Source: Mycolicibacterium chlorophenolicum (GTDB lineage: Bacteria > Actinomycetota > Actinomycetes > Mycobacteriales > Mycobacteriaceae). Taken from it: a stretch of DNA of 44,462 nucleotides. The DNA is taken from positions 1-44,462 of the forward strand of contig NZ_JYNL01000016.1 in the NCBI RefSeq assembly GCF_001044235.1, given 5' to 3'. The position numbers and the translations under genes were made by a program. Numbering within the stretch: position 1 is the stretch's first letter; every line of letters starts with the position of its first letter. A model generated the notes under the pieces. It ran no database searches and was not told the origin of the DNA. It saw nothing but the letters and a program-made list of their open reading frames with translations. Shown here piece after piece: positions 42,483 through 44,462 of the stretch.

Positions 42483-43394
42483 TCATATGGTCCTGTCGAG
42501 GAATTCAACGACCGCCGTCGAGAATGCGTCGTTGTTGTCGCCGGCAATCATGTGGCCCGCGCCCGACACGTCAACGGTTTGCGCGTGCGGAACGACGGTG
42601 AGGAAATGCTTTACTGTCTCTTCGGAGACCATGTCAGATAGCAGGCCCCGGACCAGCAGCGTTGACGCGGACATCTGCCGCGCACCATCGAGAAGGGAAG
42701 CGCTCATCATGTCGAAGTCTTCAGCGCCTTCGTCTGGATCACCCTGCAGGAACTGGAAATTCGACGTCACGAAGGCTGGATCCCATCGCCAGACCCAGCG
42801 ACCGTCTTCGCGACGTTGGAGAACTTTTCGGAGGCCGTTGAGGTTTTCGGGGCGAGGGCGGTGCGGGTTGTAGGCGGCGATCACGTCAGCGGCCGACTCT
42901 AGGCTGTCGAAACCTTCGGGGTGTGCCGACATGAACGCTACGACTCGTCGGGCGCCGTCCATCTCCATCCGCGGAGTGACGTCAACCAGAACGACGGCCT
43001 GCCATAGCTCCGGCGGGGCGAGTAAGTGTGTGCCGAGAATGGTCAAACCGCCCAGAGAGGCGCCGATCGCGGCAACTGGGCGGGCGGTGCCGGCGTACGT
43101 GCGCACGGCCAACAGGTCGGACCCCAGCCGGTCCATGTCATAGCGTCCGTCCGGGTCCCAGTCGCTGTCACCGTGCCCCCTCGCGTCGTACGCGACAACC
43201 GTGTAACCCCGCTGGTACAGGCGGTGGGCGGTCAGATCCCAGGCGTGTCGGCTTTGACCTCCGCCGTGAAGGAGCAACACGACCGCCCGCGGCGCATCAC
43301 AGCGGTAGAGGTCGACCGCCAGCGACAGCCCATCCGCCGTGGGCACGCGTTCGACGGAAGGGGCCGACGAATCACCTGCTCTGTGTGCAGGCAT
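42483..43394 (-). CDS. alpha/beta hydrolase
   Basis: An alpha/beta-fold hydrolase of 303 residues. The oxyanion-side motif is LLLHGGGQSRHAWD, the nucleophile elbow GASLGG (AAIGASLGGLTILG) and the histidine is in VSGAGHMIAGDN. The Asp is probably in LLVRGLLSDMVSEE. ATG 43394 shares one base with the thioesterase stop (TGATG), so I prefer it to the longer frame up to 43445. Relatives include peroxidases, epoxide hydrolases and esterases, and the substrate cannot be told. With the thioesterase it forms a two-gene operon, perhaps releasing acids from esters or CoA derivatives. Confidence 0.88.
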   Translation of the reverse strand: MPAHRAGDSSAPSVERVPTADGLSLAVDLYRCDAPRAVVLLLHGGGQSRHAWDLTAHRLYQRGYTVVAYDARGHGDSDWDPDGRYDMDRLGSDLLAVRTYAGTARPVAAIGASLGGLTILGTHLLAPPELWQAVVLVDVTPRMEMDGARRVVAFMSAHPEGFDSLESAADVIAAYNPHRPRPENLNGLRKVLQRREDGRWVWRWDPAFVTSNFQFLQGDPDEGAEDFDMMSASLLDGARQMSASTLLVRGLLSDMVSEETVKHFLTVVPHAQTVDVSGAGHMIAGDNNDAFSTAVVEFLDRTI

Positions 43395-43837
43395 CAGGAG
43401 TCCGTCTTCGGTGCGACGACGGTGACGGTGCCCTGGGCCGCACACACCGCTCTGCCGTCGTTGCAGATGTCGATCCGCGCCACACCGCTGGTTCTGCCCA
43501 GCGAGATAATCTCAGCCATGGCTACACAGGTGCCGCTGGAGACCGGACGAAGCAGATTCAGTTTGAACTCCGTCGTCGCGACCCAAGATCCCGTTGGAAT
43601 CACGGGATAAAATACCACTCCGAGGCAGTGGTCGACCATGGCCGACAAGCAGCCCCCATGCAAGTTGCCGAAAGGCGTCTTCAAGTCGTCGCGGGCGTCC
43701 ATCTCCGCAACGAGCCGTCCCGCAGTGAAGTCCGTGTGACGTAAGCCGAGATAACCGGCCAGCCCGCCCGTGGTGTGTGCTGCGCTCTGCAGTTGCTCAG
43801 CGACCTCTTCGTTGAACGTGGTGAATTGCACAGACAC
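43394..43837 (-). CDS. PaaI-type acyl-CoA thioesterase (hotdog)
   Basis: A hotdog-fold thioesterase of 147 residues of the PaaI/YbgC-like group. The diagnostic segment is FGNLHGGCLSAMVDHCLGVV, in which HGG is followed by the catalytic acidic position (D in MVDHC). It hydrolyses acyl-CoA thioesters to free acids and CoA, often of aromatic or medium-chain acyl groups. The ATG at 43837 follows GGAGG by about 6 bases. It is coupled to the downstream hydrolase and separated from the truncated TetR by 47 bases. Confidence 0.88.
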   Translation of the reverse strand: MSVQFTTFNEEVAEQLQSAAHTTGGLAGYLGLRHTDFTAGRLVAEMDARDDLKTPFGNLHGGCLSAMVDHCLGVVFYPVIPTGSWVATTEFKLNLLRPVSSGTCVAMAEIISLGRTSGVARIDICNDGRAVCAAQGTVTVVAPKTDS

Positions 43838-43884
43838 TTCCGGCCTCCTACCGCAGCTCCTGTTGAGACGTTACGCCATACATG

Positions 43885-44304
43885 TCACACCGGGCGACCG
43901 TGGTCACCCGCCAGGATCGCGGGAAGGAGAAACCTCGAAAGAAACGCTCGGAGTCCGTCACGACTGCGCTCCCGCGGCTCTCGAACAGTCAGCAGGCTCA
44001 GTATCGTGCGGACAGCCCACTCGGCGGCGTCGTCGACGGAGACGCCCGGTTCCACGCAACGCCAGTGTCTGGTGAAGACGGGACGCAGAAATTCGGTGAC
44101 GATTTCGAACAGGCACGTCGAGGTCCCCGCCGCGAGACCCACGCCGGCGAGTTCCTCGTCGCTGCCGAACAACAATCCGATGATCTCTTCGCGGCGCGCA
44201 GCCTCAACTGTGTATTCCACGAAATCGGCGAGCGCCAAACCCAGGTCGGCGTGCGCCGCAATCCGCGGGCTGATGCGGTCGAGAAGTATCGCTACTTCCC
44301 TAGT
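43885..44304 (-). pseudogene. TetR-family regulator, 5' part removed by IS3 fragment
   Basis: The frame from the junction at 44304 to the stop at 43885 reads TREVAILLDRISPRIAAHAD, then LGLALADFVEYTVEAARREE and VFTRHWRCVEPGVSVDDAAE, the all-helical ligand domain of a TetR regulator. The N-terminal HTH is missing. Exactly at 44305 the sequence becomes IS3-type orfB DNA. An ATG at 44325 inside the IS fragment is in frame and could give a chimeric 146-residue protein without DNA-binding domain, which would not repress. Confidence 0.8.
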
Positions 44305-44461
44305 CGGGAGTGCGACCCGCAACACCGTTGATCTGCGCGTTCATCGACGAACACTGTGAGGAGCCGGGCACTGGCCGTGCACGGTGTGCAGATCGCCCCG
44401 CGCACCTACTGGGCGCACGGGTCGTCGGCGCCGTCAAAACGGGCCCTGTGGGACACCACGA
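44305..44461 (+). mobile_element. IS3-family orfB fragment, truncated and deleted
   Basis: This is the inverted copy of bases 1-177. It starts inside the orfA/orfB junction of the element (CGGGAGTGCGACCCGCAACA) and runs out of the window. Relative to the left copy it lacks 20 bases (left 100-119), at the GVVPICR codons, so orfB is also frameshifted here. No orfA or terminal repeat is present on this side. Confidence 0.88.
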
Positions 44462-44462
44462 T

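Noticed and set aside
1..44462. An intact composite transposon bounded by IS3 copies
   Set aside because: Neither end copy is complete in the window, the right copy lacks orfA and its terminus, and no target duplication can be seen.
1..44462. CRISPR arrays, tRNA or rRNA genes
   Set aside because: No regularly spaced repeats and no cloverleaf or rRNA-like sequence was recognised on reading; a covariance-model search was not possible.

Overview
The window looks like chromosomal or large-plasmid DNA of a mycolic-acid actinobacterium, most likely Mycobacterium/Mycolicibacterium or a close relative. Three things point there: the high but uneven GC, the gene families (luciferase-like F420-type oxidoreductase, TIGR03084 protein, mymA-like BVMO/LipR/SDR/AdhD genes, CYP153 system, AccA/AccD) and tight ATGA/GTGA gene overlaps. 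No species can be named from the sequence alone. No tRNA, rRNA or CRISPR array was seen.

Layout. (1) 1-2631 is a graveyard of insertion sequences: an IS3-type element with a frameshifted orfA, an IS256-type transposase tail, a small coiled-coil ORF, and a decayed IS1380-type transposase. (2) 2832-18187, all on the minus strand and lower in GC, is a large oxidative lipid/ketone locus. Its upstream block is SDR, diiron ferritin-fold protein, BVMO, BVMO, HSL-type esterase, BVMO. Its downstream block is P450, transglutaminase-like protein, acyl-CoA ligase, acyl-CoA dehydrogenase, BtrH-like acyltransferase, SCP2 protein, Zn alcohol dehydrogenase. The set resembles an enlarged mymA operon. A TetR gene (18316) diverges from it. 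(3) 19131-20737 is a divergent pair, a PF10118 metal-protein and a TetR regulator, with a perfect palindromic operator between them. (4) 21083-37383, GC-rich, is an Atu-like/branched acyl-CoA degradation locus with two convergent arms. The plus arm is carboxylase beta, carboxylase alpha, acyl-CoA dehydrogenase, acyl-CoA ligase, TetR. The minus arm is thiolase-like protein, DUF35, LLM oxidoreductase, four MaoC-type hydratases, enoyl-CoA hydratase, TIGR03084, AtuA. An IS481-type element sits between the arms, next to the last 23 codons of an otherwise missing SDR gene. (5) 37664-41719 is a complete CYP153 hydroxylase system (AraC regulator, ferredoxin, P450, ferredoxin reductase). (6) 41811-44304 holds a TetR gene, an alpha/beta hydrolase, a PaaI-type thioesterase and a TetR gene beheaded by an IS3 fragment.

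Working model (inference): CYP153 and the second P450 hydroxylate hydrophobic substrates. Alcohol dehydrogenases make ketones or aldehydes, BVMOs convert ketones to esters, and the esterase splits them. Acyl-CoA ligases, dehydrogenases, the biotin carboxylase and the hydratase/thiolase-like arm then degrade the branched acyl-CoA products. The two window ends carry the same IS3 fragment in inverted orientation, so the window may be a contig broken at repeats.
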